In this document: one piece after another, positions 1 to 8,192 of the stretch
How the letters are laid out: every line of letters starts with the position of its first letter
Position numbering within the stretch: the first letter of the stretch is position 1
Source: Sedimentibacter sp. MB35-C1
GTDB taxonomy: Bacteria > Bacillota > Clostridia > Tissierellales > Sedimentibacteraceae
Assembly: GCF_030913635.1 (NCBI RefSeq)
Contig: NZ_CP133188.1
Location: 3,534,001-3,598,000 of the forward strand
Direction: 5' to 3'
DNA length: 64,000 nucleotides
Position numbers and translations under genes: made by a program
Notes under the pieces: generated by a model
What the model was told of the DNA's origin: nothing
Databases searched by the model: none
What the model saw: the letters and a program-made list of their open reading frames with translations, nothing else

Positions 1-611
1 GAAAGAAGCAATGCTATGGCAGCCCCCTGAAGAGACAACCTCGGGAATCCAAATTTTCCGTATATAAGCAGATACCCGACTACAACATTTATTATGTTAA
101 CGACTATTGCTACGTACATAGGAGTCTTTGTATTGCCGCATGCTTGAAAGGCCGCAGTAACCGCCGACATTATTAAAAGAAATGGGGCTGTTAAAATTAC
201 TATCTTTAAATATTGGCTCGCAGCATAAAATGTATCAGGACTGGAAGTAAAAAATGATATTATCCTCCCTGAATTTAGCATGGTAATTATGATTAATGCT
301 AATGCAATAATGCACCCTGTCACACATGTCTGCTCAAATGTTTGCCTTGCCTTCGCCATGTCATTTTCATTGCGGTTTTTTGCGGTAACAACGGTTGCAC
401 CAATCCCTATGCCTTTAAATAAGCACCAAAGTATGCCAGTTATCCTTGAACATATTCCCTGTGCTGATATAAGCATGGGAGAAAGCCTTCCGATCATAGC
501 AGCTGATATAAGCCCTGCAGACATCTGAAACATATTCTCCAGCATTACAGGAATAATAAGAAAAAAAATCTGTTTTCTTATGGTTTTGGAATCGTAAACC
601 TTTTCTGCCAT
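1..611 (-). CDS. MATE family efflux transporter, N-terminal part
   Basis: The reading frame runs from ATG at 611 off the left edge, giving about 203 residues. The protein is very hydrophobic, with several membrane segments and the N-terminal pattern of MATE exporters: a short basic start, then 'IPVMLENMFQMSAGLISAAM' and, later, 'GIGATVVTAKN'. MATE proteins export drugs or metabolites using a sodium or proton gradient across the cytoplasmic membrane. A GAGG lies five bases upstream of the ATG. It is divergent from the aldolase gene at 791. The C-terminal half is outside the window, so the substrate class cannot be judged. Confidence 0.8.
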   Translation of the reverse strand, partial: MAEKVYDSKTIRKQIFFLIIPVMLENMFQMSAGLISAAMIGRLSPMLISAQGICSRITGILWCLFKGIGIGATVVTAKNRNENDMAKARQTFEQTCVTGCIIALALIIITMLNSGRIISFFTSSPDTFYAASQYLKIVILTAPFLLIMSAVTAAFQACGNTKTPMYVAIVVNIINVVVGYLLIYGKFGFPRLSLQGAAIALLL

Positions 612-706
612 ATGCGCCTCATGATTACAAAAATACTGCTTATTCATCCATTTCATTGTACATCACATCATTATGTCTTTCAAGGAAATATAGTGTGATT
701 TTTTAT

Positions 707-734
707 TTGATTTTACCTTATTGTCTGATAAAAT
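707..734 (+). promoter_or_regulatory. Probable sigma-A promoter for the aldolase gene
   Basis: TTGATT at 707-712 and TAAAAT at 729-734 are separated by 16 bases, and TG precedes the -10 box by one base (extended -10). It lies 57 bases upstream of the start at 791. This is inferred from consensus only. Confidence 0.35.
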
Positions 735-790
735 GTATATAGTTATAACATTCTTCATTGAAATACAAATAAAATTAAAGAGGAACATAA

Positions 791-1564
791 ATGATTAACT
801 ACACAAAACAAAAAATGGTTAAAAAAGAAAAAACAATAGGTACTTTTTCTGAACTGGGAACGGCCAATGCTGTTGAAGGGTTGGGATACAGCGGACTGGA
901 TTATATTATAATCGATACAGAGCACGGACCTTTTGCGGAAGAAAGTACAATGGAATTTATCCGGGCAGCTAAACTGAGCAAATTGACACCGTTTGTAAGA
1001 ATCAAGGAAATTTCAAGAGCTGCCGTACTCAAAATGCTGGATATAGGAGCAGAAGGTTTGATTGTACCCTGCGTCGAAACTGTTGAGCAAGTTAAGCATC
1101 TGGTTAAATACGGCAAGTACGCCCCTTTAGGAGAAAGAGGTTTTTTCTTCGGAAGAGCTACAGGCTACGGCTTTGAAGATTTCACATCGCCTCTTGAGGA
1201 TTATTTTAATAAGTGCAACAATGAAACCATGATTATTCCTCAGTGCGAAACATTAGGATGTCTTGAAAATATTGAAGAAATTGCGTCTATTGACGGAGTA
1301 GATGCAATTTTTGTAGGTCCTTATGATTTATCCATAAGTATGGGCATACCAGGCCAATTTGATGCGGACAAATTTAAAAAAGCGCTCATCAGAATAGTTG
1401 CAGCGTGTAAAAAAGCTAATAAACCGGTAATGATATATGCAAATGATATGAAAAGTGCTTCAAAAAATTTTGATATGGGATTTGATTCTGTTGCAGTAAG
1501 CTCCGATATTGCAATTCTCACCAGCAGTTTCATCAGCATTACAAATTCATTAAAATCAAAATAA
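791..1564 (+). CDS. HpcH/HpaI aldolase/citrate lyase family protein
   Basis: A 257-residue TIM-barrel aldolase of the HpaI class. Such enzymes cleave 2-keto-3-deoxy or 4-hydroxy-2-oxo acids to pyruvate (or oxaloacetate) plus an aldehyde, using a divalent metal. Visible motifs are DTEHGP (residues 42-47, catalytic His45), an Arg near 70 that holds the pyruvate carboxylate, GAEGLIVPCVE (86-96), the QCET glutamate near 153 and FVGPYDLSISMG (174-185) with the metal-binding Asp179. Length matches the family (about 250-265). AGAGGA lies upstream of the ATG. The gene stands alone between a divergent MATE gene and a convergent operon, so the natural substrate is unknown. Confidence 0.85.
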   Translation: MINYTKQKMVKKEKTIGTFSELGTANAVEGLGYSGLDYIIIDTEHGPFAEESTMEFIRAAKLSKLTPFVRIKEISRAAVLKMLDIGAEGLIVPCVETVEQVKHLVKYGKYAPLGERGFFFGRATGYGFEDFTSPLEDYFNKCNNETMIIPQCETLGCLENIEEIASIDGVDAIFVGPYDLSISMGIPGQFDADKFKKALIRIVAACKKANKPVMIYANDMKSASKNFDMGFDSVAVSSDIAILTSSFISITNSLKSK

Positions 1565-1571
1565 ACTTAAA

Positions 1572-1600
1572 GGCTGCAGGATATTCTGCAGCCCAAATTT
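1572..1600. terminator. Bidirectional hairpin terminator
   Basis: A perfect 8-bp stem (GGCTGCAG 1572-1579 with CTGCAGCC 1586-1593) and 6-base loop lie between the convergent aldolase and thiamine operons. The T-rich sequence is short on the plus strand and longer on the minus strand. Confidence 0.65.
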
Positions 1601-1648
1601 ATGGCAAAACCATCGATATGGCAAATTATTAAAATACTTCGTGTCGTT

Positions 1649-1912
1649 TTATTTCCCACATCCACATATATTGGAGATTTTAATATCCATGGAAAAATTC
1701 GTTATATCGTCCATTGTATCATATATTTGGGAAATCAGGTTCAAAACCCTGCTTTTTTCACCTCTAACAAAGGTTGACAGCGAGCCCACCTCATACTCCA
1801 ATCCTGAATTATCTATGATTTTAAGAACCTTGTCTACATCCTCCATGTAGTCATCACTTACTATGGGGGTAAATGCAATCTGGCAGGAAGCTATTTTTTC
1901 CATAGCGCACAT
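1649..1912 (-). CDS. Thiamine-binding (YkoF/MTH1187-like) protein
   Basis: An 87-residue ferredoxin-fold protein resembling the DUF77/YkoF thiamine or hydroxymethylpyrimidine (HMP) binding proteins. The N-terminal IASCQIAFTPI strand and the following 'VLKIIDNSGLEYEVG' segment align with the second such protein at 5138-5434. It is the last gene of the riboswitch-controlled operon and overlaps the methyltransferase stop by 22 bases. GGAGG lies 6 bases upstream of the ATG at 1912, which supports this start. It ends in a Cys-Gly-Cys-Gly-Lys tail not seen in its paralogue, which could bind metal. Role: cytoplasmic capture or trafficking of a thiamine precursor. Confidence 0.7.
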   Translation of the reverse strand: MCAMEKIASCQIAFTPIVSDDYMEDVDKVLKIIDNSGLEYEVGSLSTFVRGEKSRVLNLISQIYDTMDDITNFSMDIKISNICGCGK

Positions 1913-2562
1913 ACGAAGCCTCCATTTGTAGTTTTTGATAGATTTTTTTCTGTTTCATCGTTGTAATCACAGTCCTCTGCAAGAGGAGAAACAAACAGAC
2001 ATTCGCCTGTGTCTACAAGCTTTTCTCTGTTCCAGTCCTTAATTTCTTCAACGGTTCTGAATTTAGCATATTTAAATACTGTGTTTTCCCTGAAAGGCTC
2101 GGAAAGATATAACTCACTCCAGCTGCTTTCACCTGCAATGGTGCCTATTAAAACCTGACCGCCTTTTTTGACCACTCTCAGCAGTTCTTTTAACGCTTTT
2201 GGAGCATCTTCAATAAATTCAAAAGCCGTCATAGAAATTACGCCGTCAAATGTATTGTCATCAAAGGATAAATTATTTACATCCATATTCATTAATTCAA
2301 TGTCAAGGTTTAAATCCGACGCTTTTTTTCTCGCTATGGAAAGCATTTCGTCGGAAACGTCGATCCCTGTTACGCTGCAGCCTTTTTTCGCCAGCTTAAC
2401 GCTGAAGTTTCCCGTTCCACAGCCTACATCCAGTATCTTCATTCCCTTTTTGATTTCCATCATTTCAAACGCAAGCCCAGTTTCCACTTTGTCAACAAAG
2501 CTTCCTTTTTTATCTGTATACCATGCATCATAGTCAGATGCACTGTTATCAAAAATAGCCAT
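1891..2562 (-). CDS. Class I SAM-dependent methyltransferase
   Basis: A 223-residue Rossmann-fold methyltransferase. Motif I is VLDVGCGTGNFS (about 44-55), followed by an acidic residue at the end of strand 2 (TGIDVS) and a DGVISMTAFEFI motif IV region. It resembles the UbiE/Methyltransf_11 group. It lies 20 bases downstream of the ABC ATPase gene in the thiamine operon and overlaps the following thiamine-binding gene. The substrate cannot be deduced. Position suggests action on a thiamine-related molecule or a linked process, but no established thiamine step needs such an enzyme. Confidence 0.8.
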   Translation of the reverse strand: MAIFDNSASDYDAWYTDKKGSFVDKVETGLAFEMMEIKKGMKILDVGCGTGNFSVKLAKKGCSVTGIDVSDEMLSIARKKASDLNLDIELMNMDVNNLSFDDNTFDGVISMTAFEFIEDAPKALKELLRVVKKGGQVLIGTIAGESSWSELYLSEPFRENTVFKYAKFRTVEEIKDWNREKLVDTGECLFVSPLAEDCDYNDETEKNLSKTTNGGFVCALWKK

Positions 2563-2582
2563 TTTATCCCCTCCTTATAACT

Positions 2583-3326
2583 TTAACTTTCTAATTTCTC
2601 AAGAATGTGCTTCTTATATCTCATAAAACTCTCGCTCACCACGAAATCCTTGTTTCTGGGTTTAGGGTCCTCTATAAGTATTTCTTCCGCTATCTTGCCT
2701 GGTTTTCCTGCCATAACGTATATTCTGTCGGATAATAAAACAGCCTCATCAATGTCGTGTGTTATAAGAAATGTTGACAGCTTTATCTGCTCCATTACAC
2801 CAAGATACCACTGGTGCATGCTGCTCTTGGTTATGCTGTCAAGAGCACTGAAAGGCTCATCCAAAAGTGCAACCTGATCAGAAAACAAATATGTTCGAAG
2901 CAATGCCGCCCTCTGTCTCATTCCGCCGGACAGCTGGTTCGGATACTTATTTTGTGTTCCTTCCAGCCCAAACTCATCAAAATATACAGAAGCGGCATCT
3001 CTGGCTTTGGATTTCTTTTCTCCTCTAATTACCAACGGGAGAGAAACATTATCGATTATTGTTTTATACGGCAGCAGCAAATCCTTCTGAAGCATGTAAC
3101 TTACATTTCCTGTGGTTCCCGTAATATTTTTCCCATCAATCTCAACTGTTCCCGAATCAGGATTTATCAGTCCTGACACTACATTGAACAGTGTTGTTTT
3201 TCCGACACCGCTTACTCCTAATATACTGACTATCTCTCCTTCGTTCAGTTCTATTGAAATGTCTTCAATTATTTTAGAGCCTCCATAACTTACAGTTATG
3301 TTATTAGTAGTCAGTTTTTTCATCAT
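2583..3326 (-). CDS. thiZ: ABC transporter ATP-binding protein (thiamine precursor uptake)
   Basis: A 247-residue nitrate/sulfonate/taurine-type ABC ATPase. Walker A is GVSGVGKTT, the signature is LSGGMRQRAALLR, and Walker B is VALLDEPFSALD, followed by the H-loop in FLITHDIDEA. It energises uptake through the permease and binding protein encoded just upstream. Gene order and the upstream TPP riboswitch match ThiXYZ transporters, which import formylaminopyrimidine or HMP-type precursors. The 23-base spacing to the binding-protein gene indicates co-transcription. Confidence 0.85.
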   Translation of the reverse strand: MMKKLTTNNITVSYGGSKIIEDISIELNEGEIVSILGVSGVGKTTLFNVVSGLINPDSGTVEIDGKNITGTTGNVSYMLQKDLLLPYKTIIDNVSLPLVIRGEKKSKARDAASVYFDEFGLEGTQNKYPNQLSGGMRQRAALLRTYLFSDQVALLDEPFSALDSITKSSMHQWYLGVMEQIKLSTFLITHDIDEAVLLSDRIYVMAGKPGKIAEEILIEDPKPRNKDFVVSESFMRYKKHILEKLES

Positions 3327-3349
3327 TAAGTCCTCTTAATCATATTTTT

Positions 3350-4375
3350 CTATTCTGGGAGATATTCGTTTGTAAATCCTGCTCCCTCAGGGATTTCATT
3401 TTCCACCAATTTGTTTTCAACCAGCCATCCGTAGAATGCATCCCATCTTTCCTGGTCAATGTATCCCCATTTTTCAGCGTCTGCAACATATTGATCAGCT
3501 AACCATTTCTGGCTTTCGTTAACTATCTCTGAATCCAGCTCCGGAGCTGCATCTAATAAAATTTGAGCGGCTTCCTCTGGATTTTCTATAGCAAATTCAT
3601 ATCCTTTTTTAATGGCTGTCAATGCTTTTTTAACAGTTTCAGGATTGTTTTTTGCAAATTCGTCGTTAACTATCAAAACAGGGCAGTAATAGTCCAGCTC
3701 TTTTCCATAGTCGGCAAAATTAAGGTAATTTGTATCCAGTCCCTTAACCTTTGTTGCAATTCCATCCCATGCATAGAATATCCACACTGTGTCTATATCT
3801 GTCTGCAAAGCAGTGATAACATCTGTAACTGTGCTTGGAACCATTTCTATATCTTCAAAATTTCCGTCGTCATCTTCTACAATCTTTTTAATTATGGCTT
3901 GCTCTATCGGCATATCCCATGTAGCATATGTATGACCTGACATTTTTGCAGGGGAATCTATTCCGTTCTCTTTCAGAGAAATAATACCTGATGTGTTATG
4001 CTGTATTAAAGAAGCAACTGCTGTAACAGGTATTGGATTTTCAGAAGCATTGTTAGGAGCTAATGTATCCTGAAAACTAATTCCGAATTCGGCTCCGCCG
4101 CCTCCAACCAAAGTATCAGCTCCTCCTTCTGGTGGCTGAAGTATTTCTGCTTCAAGCCCCTGCTCTGCAAAGTAGCCTTTTGACTGAGCAACATATAATC
4201 CGGTGTGATTTGTATTAGGTGTCCAGTCCAACACTATTTTCAATTTTGTTTTTTCATCATTACCAGCGTTATCCACCTCATTTTTAGGTTCGTTAGAGCT
4301 GCATGATGTCAGCATCAACGCTGATAAAATTAATATGGATATTATGCAAAATACAATTCTTTTTTTGCTTTTCAT
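3350..4375 (-). CDS. thiY: ABC substrate-binding lipoprotein, NMT1/THI5-like
   Basis: A 341-residue lipoprotein. A basic start and hydrophobic stretch are followed by the lipobox LTSC, with Cys25 as the lipidated residue. The mature domain starts with LDWTPNTNHTGLYVA, a hallmark of the THI5/NMT1 family (ThiY, RibY and yeast Thi5). It would bind a pyrimidine thiamine precursor at the outer face of the membrane and deliver it to the permease at 4393-5169. Location in the TPP-riboswitch operon supports thiamine-precursor rather than nitrate or taurine specificity. Confidence 0.85.
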   Translation of the reverse strand: MKSKKRIVFCIISILILSALMLTSCSSNEPKNEVDNAGNDEKTKLKIVLDWTPNTNHTGLYVAQSKGYFAEQGLEAEILQPPEGGADTLVGGGGAEFGISFQDTLAPNNASENPIPVTAVASLIQHNTSGIISLKENGIDSPAKMSGHTYATWDMPIEQAIIKKIVEDDDGNFEDIEMVPSTVTDVITALQTDIDTVWIFYAWDGIATKVKGLDTNYLNFADYGKELDYYCPVLIVNDEFAKNNPETVKKALTAIKKGYEFAIENPEEAAQILLDAAPELDSEIVNESQKWLADQYVADAEKWGYIDQERWDAFYGWLVENKLVENEIPEGAGFTNEYLPE

Positions 4376-4392
4376 TTGTTTTTCCTTTCTAG

Positions 4393-5169
4393 TTAATTAT
4401 TTTCTTTTTTTGCTCTTTCCCATGGCATTGCAAGTTTTCTCATATACGATACCAAAAGCATCAATATTAGGCTTATGAGAGAAATAAAAAATATCACAGC
4501 AAACATTTTGTCAAATGAGTATGACTTTCTTACCCTCGTCATGTACACCCCAAGGCCTGTAAATCCTCCCAGCCACTCGGAAACTACGGCACCCACCACA
4601 GAATAGGACACCGATATTTTAAGCCCTGAAAAGAACTGGTTCAAAGCATTTGGAAGTTTAATGTGCATAAAGCATTGAAACCTATTAGCTCCCATAGCCC
4701 TCAATAAATTCAGAGCATCGTTATCTGCCGAGCGAAAACCTTCCAACAAGCTTACAGTTATTGGGAAAAAGGTTATTATAACAATCAGCGTTATTTTAGG
4801 CAGTATACCATATCCCATCCACAGAACCAAAAGAGGCGCTATGGCAACGGTAGGCACCGTCTGCGTCAGCACAATAACAGGATATACAGATTTATAAAAT
4901 AAATTAAATCTATCCATCAATACAGCAATTACAAATCCAAGTGCAGTCCCTGCCGTAAGTCCCAAAAATGCTTCAGTTAAAGTAGTTTCGGCATGTTCCA
5001 TCAGCAAGTCAAAGTCATTTACAAATGCCAGTACAACATCAAAAGGAGACGGCAACATGTACTTAGGTACAATGCCCGCTGATGATAAAAACTGCCATAG
5101 TACTAAAATAACGGCTATAGCCATTACAGGCGATACTTTATTTATGATGTTTTGTAACTTTTTGGTCAA
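4393..5169 (-). CDS. thiX: ABC transporter permease (thiamine precursor uptake)
   Basis: A 258-residue permease of the binding-protein-dependent transport family, with about six membrane segments. The EAA-loop region includes 'NLLRAMGANRFQCFMHIKLP', which contacts the ATPase. The start is TTG at 5169, supported by GGGGTG seven bases upstream, and it overlaps the preceding thiamine-binding gene by 32 bases. It forms the membrane channel for the lipoprotein/ATPase pair encoded downstream. Confidence 0.85.
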   Translation of the reverse strand: MTKKLQNIINKVSPVMAIAVILVLWQFLSSAGIVPKYMLPSPFDVVLAFVNDFDLLMEHAETTLTEAFLGLTAGTALGFVIAVLMDRFNLFYKSVYPVIVLTQTVPTVAIAPLLVLWMGYGILPKITLIVIITFFPITVSLLEGFRSADNDALNLLRAMGANRFQCFMHIKLPNALNQFFSGLKISVSYSVVGAVVSEWLGGFTGLGVYMTRVRKSYSFDKMFAVIFFISLISLILMLLVSYMRKLAMPWERAKKENN

Positions 5170-5434
5170 TAGTCAGCACCCCGCCATCCGGAACAAAACC
5201 AATTTTAACGTAAGCTGATACTTTAGGCGCTCCTGCCTTTGCTGCAACCAACTGGCAATTTTTTACGATTTCCATTAGCTGGTCATAGTCTCCCTCTATT
5301 GAAGTTTCGCTGGGCCCAACGTAGTAATTTAATCCCGTACTTTTAATATAAGCAATTACCTCGTCAACAATACGTATAACTTCCTGGTCTGATTCAACAT
5401 GCGGTAAAACTTGAATAGCAATATTTGCGTTCAT
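5138..5434 (-). CDS. MTH1187 family thiamine-binding protein
   Basis: A 98-residue DUF77/YqgV-type protein: 'MNANIAIQVLPHV', then an amphipathic helix, 'GLNYYVGPSETSIEGDYDQL' and a final strand. Members form ferredoxin-like oligomers that bind thiamine or precursors. It is the first gene after the TPP riboswitch, so its expression should fall when thiamine pyrophosphate is plentiful. Its 3' end overlaps the permease gene, suggesting translational coupling. A second, more divergent paralogue closes the operon at 1649-1912. Confidence 0.8.
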   Translation of the reverse strand: MNANIAIQVLPHVESDQEVIRIVDEVIAYIKSTGLNYYVGPSETSIEGDYDQLMEIVKNCQLVAAKAGAPKVSAYVKIGFVPDGGVLTIDQKVTKHHK

Positions 5435-5459
5435 TTTAAATCCTCCTTATAATATACAA

Positions 5460-5490
5460 TAAAAACCTCCCCGGTAACGGAGAGGTTTGT
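5460..5490 (-). terminator. Intrinsic terminator of the TPP riboswitch
   Basis: The inverted repeat 5464-5473 / 5478-5487 (one mismatch, 4-base loop) is followed on the minus strand by TTTTTATTG. It lies between the riboswitch and the first gene, so it is probably the expression platform. A competing AACCTT/AAGGTT palindrome (about 5494-5507) could act in the antiterminated fold. Confidence 0.75.
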
Positions 5491-5527
5491 AAACAACCTT
5501 TAAGGTTAATATCCTAATGATATATAC

Positions 5528-5638
5528 AATCCCTACGCCAGCATTACCTGGGTCAGGTTCCAAACAGTTGTTCTGTTTTAGGGTTTTGAACATTTGAGTA
5601 GTTCTATCTCAGCCTAATTCTTTAAGCTCCCCGCAGAA
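5528..5638 (-). promoter_or_regulatory. TPP (THI-box) riboswitch
   Basis: On the minus strand the segment carries the THI-box landmarks in order: GGGGAGC, GGCTGAGAT, then AACCTGA, GGTAATGCTGGCGTAGGGA. The first pair forms the pyrimidine-binding arm and the last block the pyrophosphate-binding arm. It precedes the thiamine-precursor uptake operon and is followed by an intrinsic terminator, consistent with transcriptional attenuation by thiamine pyrophosphate. Confidence 0.95.
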
Positions 5639-5691
5639 TGATATTAGCACATGTAAAAAATATTGTCAACCTTTTTTACTCTATGCTTACA

Positions 5692-6798
5692 TCATATAGT
5701 AATCAGTTCATATTCACTGCTTCCCAGATTCAGCTTCACAGAATGTTCTATTGCAGACATCCAGTCTGTTTCGGGATGTATATTTTTGAAATGATCATGA
5801 TGTTCATGTATTTTTTTAGCAAGCATGCTTCCTTCAACAGCTGTCTGACGGTTAACTGCATCCGCACACGCCACGTCCAGAGCAACCGGATCAAAAGATG
5901 CGAACATTCCCACATCAGGAACTATGGGTATATCATTCTCACTGTGACAATCACAATAAGGTGAAACGTCAATAACCAAGCTTATGTGAAAATGAGGTCT
6001 TCCCCTCAAAACCGCTGCAGTGTATTCAGCAATTTTTTTGTTAAGAATATAGTTGGATTCATCCGAAGCAGACTTAACCGCATCAACGGGACAGACGCCT
6101 ATGCATCTGCCACAACCCACGCACTTATCATGATTGATGGAAGCCTTGCGCTCGGTCAACGTAATAGCACCGTGAGCACAGTTCTTTGCACACGAACCGC
6201 ATCCTATACACTTTCTCTGAGAAATTCTAGGCTTTCCGCTGCTGTGCATTTCCATCTTACCAGCGCGTGAACCACAACCCATTCCTATGTTTTTTATAGC
6301 TCCCCCAAAGCCTGTAAGCTCATGCCCTTTAAAATGGTTCAGCGAAATAAACACATCGGCATCCATTACAGCACGCCCTATTTTCGCCTCTTTTACATAT
6401 TCTGCTCCCTCTACTGGTACAAGCGACTCGTCAGTACCTTTCAAGCCGTCCGCTATAATTACATGGCATCCTGTTGAAAACGGCGAAAATCCATTAATAT
6501 ATGCAGATTCTAAATGATCCAGCGCATTTTTCCTTCCTCCTACATACAGAGTGTTGCAATCTGTTAAAAACGGCTTGCCTCCAAGCTCTTTTACCATATC
6601 CGCAACAGTCTTTGCGTAATTAGGACGCAAATACGCAAGATTGCCAGGTTCTCCGAAATGTATCTTTATTGCCGCATACTTTCTATCAAAATCAATTTTA
6701 TTCATCCCAGCCGCCTCAATAAGACGCTTCAACTTCTGCTGCAGGTTCTCATGCGAAGTCGTATGCATATTTGTAAAATATACCTTTGATTTTTCCAT
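5692..6798 (-). CDS. DUF362 domain protein with two 4Fe-4S clusters
   Basis: About 368 residues. The N-terminal part is a DUF362 domain (KIHFGEPGN, LRPNY, FLTDCNTLY, LNHFKGHELTGFGGA). A ferredoxin domain at about 197-240 has two CxxCxxC...C sets (CIGCGSCAKNC and CVGCGRCIGVCP) for two 4Fe-4S clusters. DUF362 proteins are widespread in anaerobes and their reaction is not settled; a redox role is likely. The start at 6798 is preferred because GGTGGTG lies at good distance; an in-frame ATG at 6816 is less well supported. It stands alone upstream of the riboswitch operon. Confidence 0.8.
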   Translation of the reverse strand: MEKSKVYFTNMHTTSHENLQQKLKRLIEAAGMNKIDFDRKYAAIKIHFGEPGNLAYLRPNYAKTVADMVKELGGKPFLTDCNTLYVGGRKNALDHLESAYINGFSPFSTGCHVIIADGLKGTDESLVPVEGAEYVKEAKIGRAVMDADVFISLNHFKGHELTGFGGAIKNIGMGCGSRAGKMEMHSSGKPRISQRKCIGCGSCAKNCAHGAITLTERKASINHDKCVGCGRCIGVCPVDAVKSASDESNYILNKKIAEYTAAVLRGRPHFHISLVIDVSPYCDCHSENDIPIVPDVGMFASFDPVALDVACADAVNRQTAVEGSMLAKKIHEHHDHFKNIHPETDWMSAIEHSVKLNLGSSEYELITI

Positions 6799-7274
6799 AT
6801 AAGCACCACCATCCAAGTTTTCTGTATTCAGTAAAATAAGCCGCTGTATTTAATTCATATTCAACGGCCGATACACATTAATAATACCATATATTATCAA
6901 GTAAATAAACGATTTATTTATTATTAAGTAAATTATTTCCATCATAAAAGTTAATTTGAACCATAATTTAAACCCTTCTATTATTAATAAAGTACGTCCG
7001 CAAAATGAACTTTACCCCGGGTTTTAGGGCAATCGTAACAAAACCATTATAATGGCATAGTATGTACTTGAAAATAAATAAAGAAAACAAACTGTAAAAA
7101 TATTCAAAAAATAAAAAAAGCAAATCTCAAAAACATATACTTTACATACACGAGGAGCAAAATTAGATGATTTAAGCAATAATCAAAACGGCTTTTCATT
7201 CCAATTCCAACGTTTTATATTTTCGATATGCGGACTAAAGTATATGCGTATTTATGAATAATAATTATTTTAGT
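6799..7274. other. AT-rich intergenic region, nothing recognised
   Basis: No reading frame with plausible coding features, no convincing hairpin and no repeat shared with the rest of the window was seen between the DUF362 and GNAT genes. It presumably holds the promoter of the DUF362 gene. Confidence 0.5.
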
Positions 7275-7967
7275 CTATTCCATCCAATACAACACATCCT
7301 GGGATATTTCAAATCCAAGTTTTCTTTGCAAGTTTATTGATTTTACATTGTCTTTTTCAATTTGTCCAAAAGGAACCAAATCTTTTTCAAGCATTCTGTT
7401 TACCAGATAGCTTTCAAGTATTGTTCCATAGCCAAGCTGTCGGTATTGGGGAAATATTTCTAACAGCCCAATGCTTCCTTCCAAGTGGATCCCAACAAAA
7501 CCTACAAGTGTCCCATTTTTGTATCCACCAAACAAATTGCCGTTGTCTAATATTTCTTTAATCTCATCATAAGACAGCATGTGGTAGTTTTCCAATACCA
7601 CTGATATTTGTCTTGGAGTAAACTTTCTTATTTCCAATACATTATTTTCATGAATCTTTTCTTTTTTCATGTACACAGCCTGAACAACTTCTATTTTGTG
7701 TGTTAGGCCGAACTTATTCATAATATAATCTACCATAAACCCCTGATGTAACACTATAAGGCTGCAATTAGGTATTTTCCCAACCAATTCTTTTCCTTTA
7801 TCAAAATTATCCGCAGTTATCATATAGGCGTTGCTCTTTTTCTCTTTTATAAGCATGCCATGATTATCTGAATGTATTATGTCAGCTGTATTTCTTCGTA
7901 TAGCCTCAATCATGCCCATGTGAAGCAATGGTTTTTTCATTAAGTACTTAATTGTTATATCATTCAT
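7275..7967 (-). CDS. GNAT family N-acetyltransferase
   Basis: A 230-residue protein with a C-terminal GNAT fold. The acetyl-CoA binding region is IFPQYRQLGYGTILESYLVN (strand 4 and helix 3), followed by an Asn-rich segment and 'LQRKLGF' typical of the last GNAT helix and strand. The first 110 residues form an additional domain without a clear match. The substrate is unknown. The gene is monocistronic and divergent from the threonine aldolase family gene. Confidence 0.75.
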   Translation of the reverse strand: MNDITIKYLMKKPLLHMGMIEAIRRNTADIIHSDNHGMLIKEKKSNAYMITADNFDKGKELVGKIPNCSLIVLHQGFMVDYIMNKFGLTHKIEVVQAVYMKKEKIHENNVLEIRKFTPRQISVVLENYHMLSYDEIKEILDNGNLFGGYKNGTLVGFVGIHLEGSIGLLEIFPQYRQLGYGTILESYLVNRMLEKDLVPFGQIEKDNVKSINLQRKLGFEISQDVLYWME

Positions 7968-8192
7968 ATTTTGTACCTCGTGTAAAATTAATCTATTGTG
8001 TTATATTGTTAAAATCATTATAATATTTTATTTTGTTTTATAAAAGAAATATTTTCCGTCATTCATTATACAACACATAAAGTTCAGTTTGCAAAGTGCG
8101 CCACAAGTCATTTGGTTGATAATTTATCCTGTATATGATAAAATAAATTTTATACAAACCAATTATAAACCTTGCAAGGAGGATTACATTAT

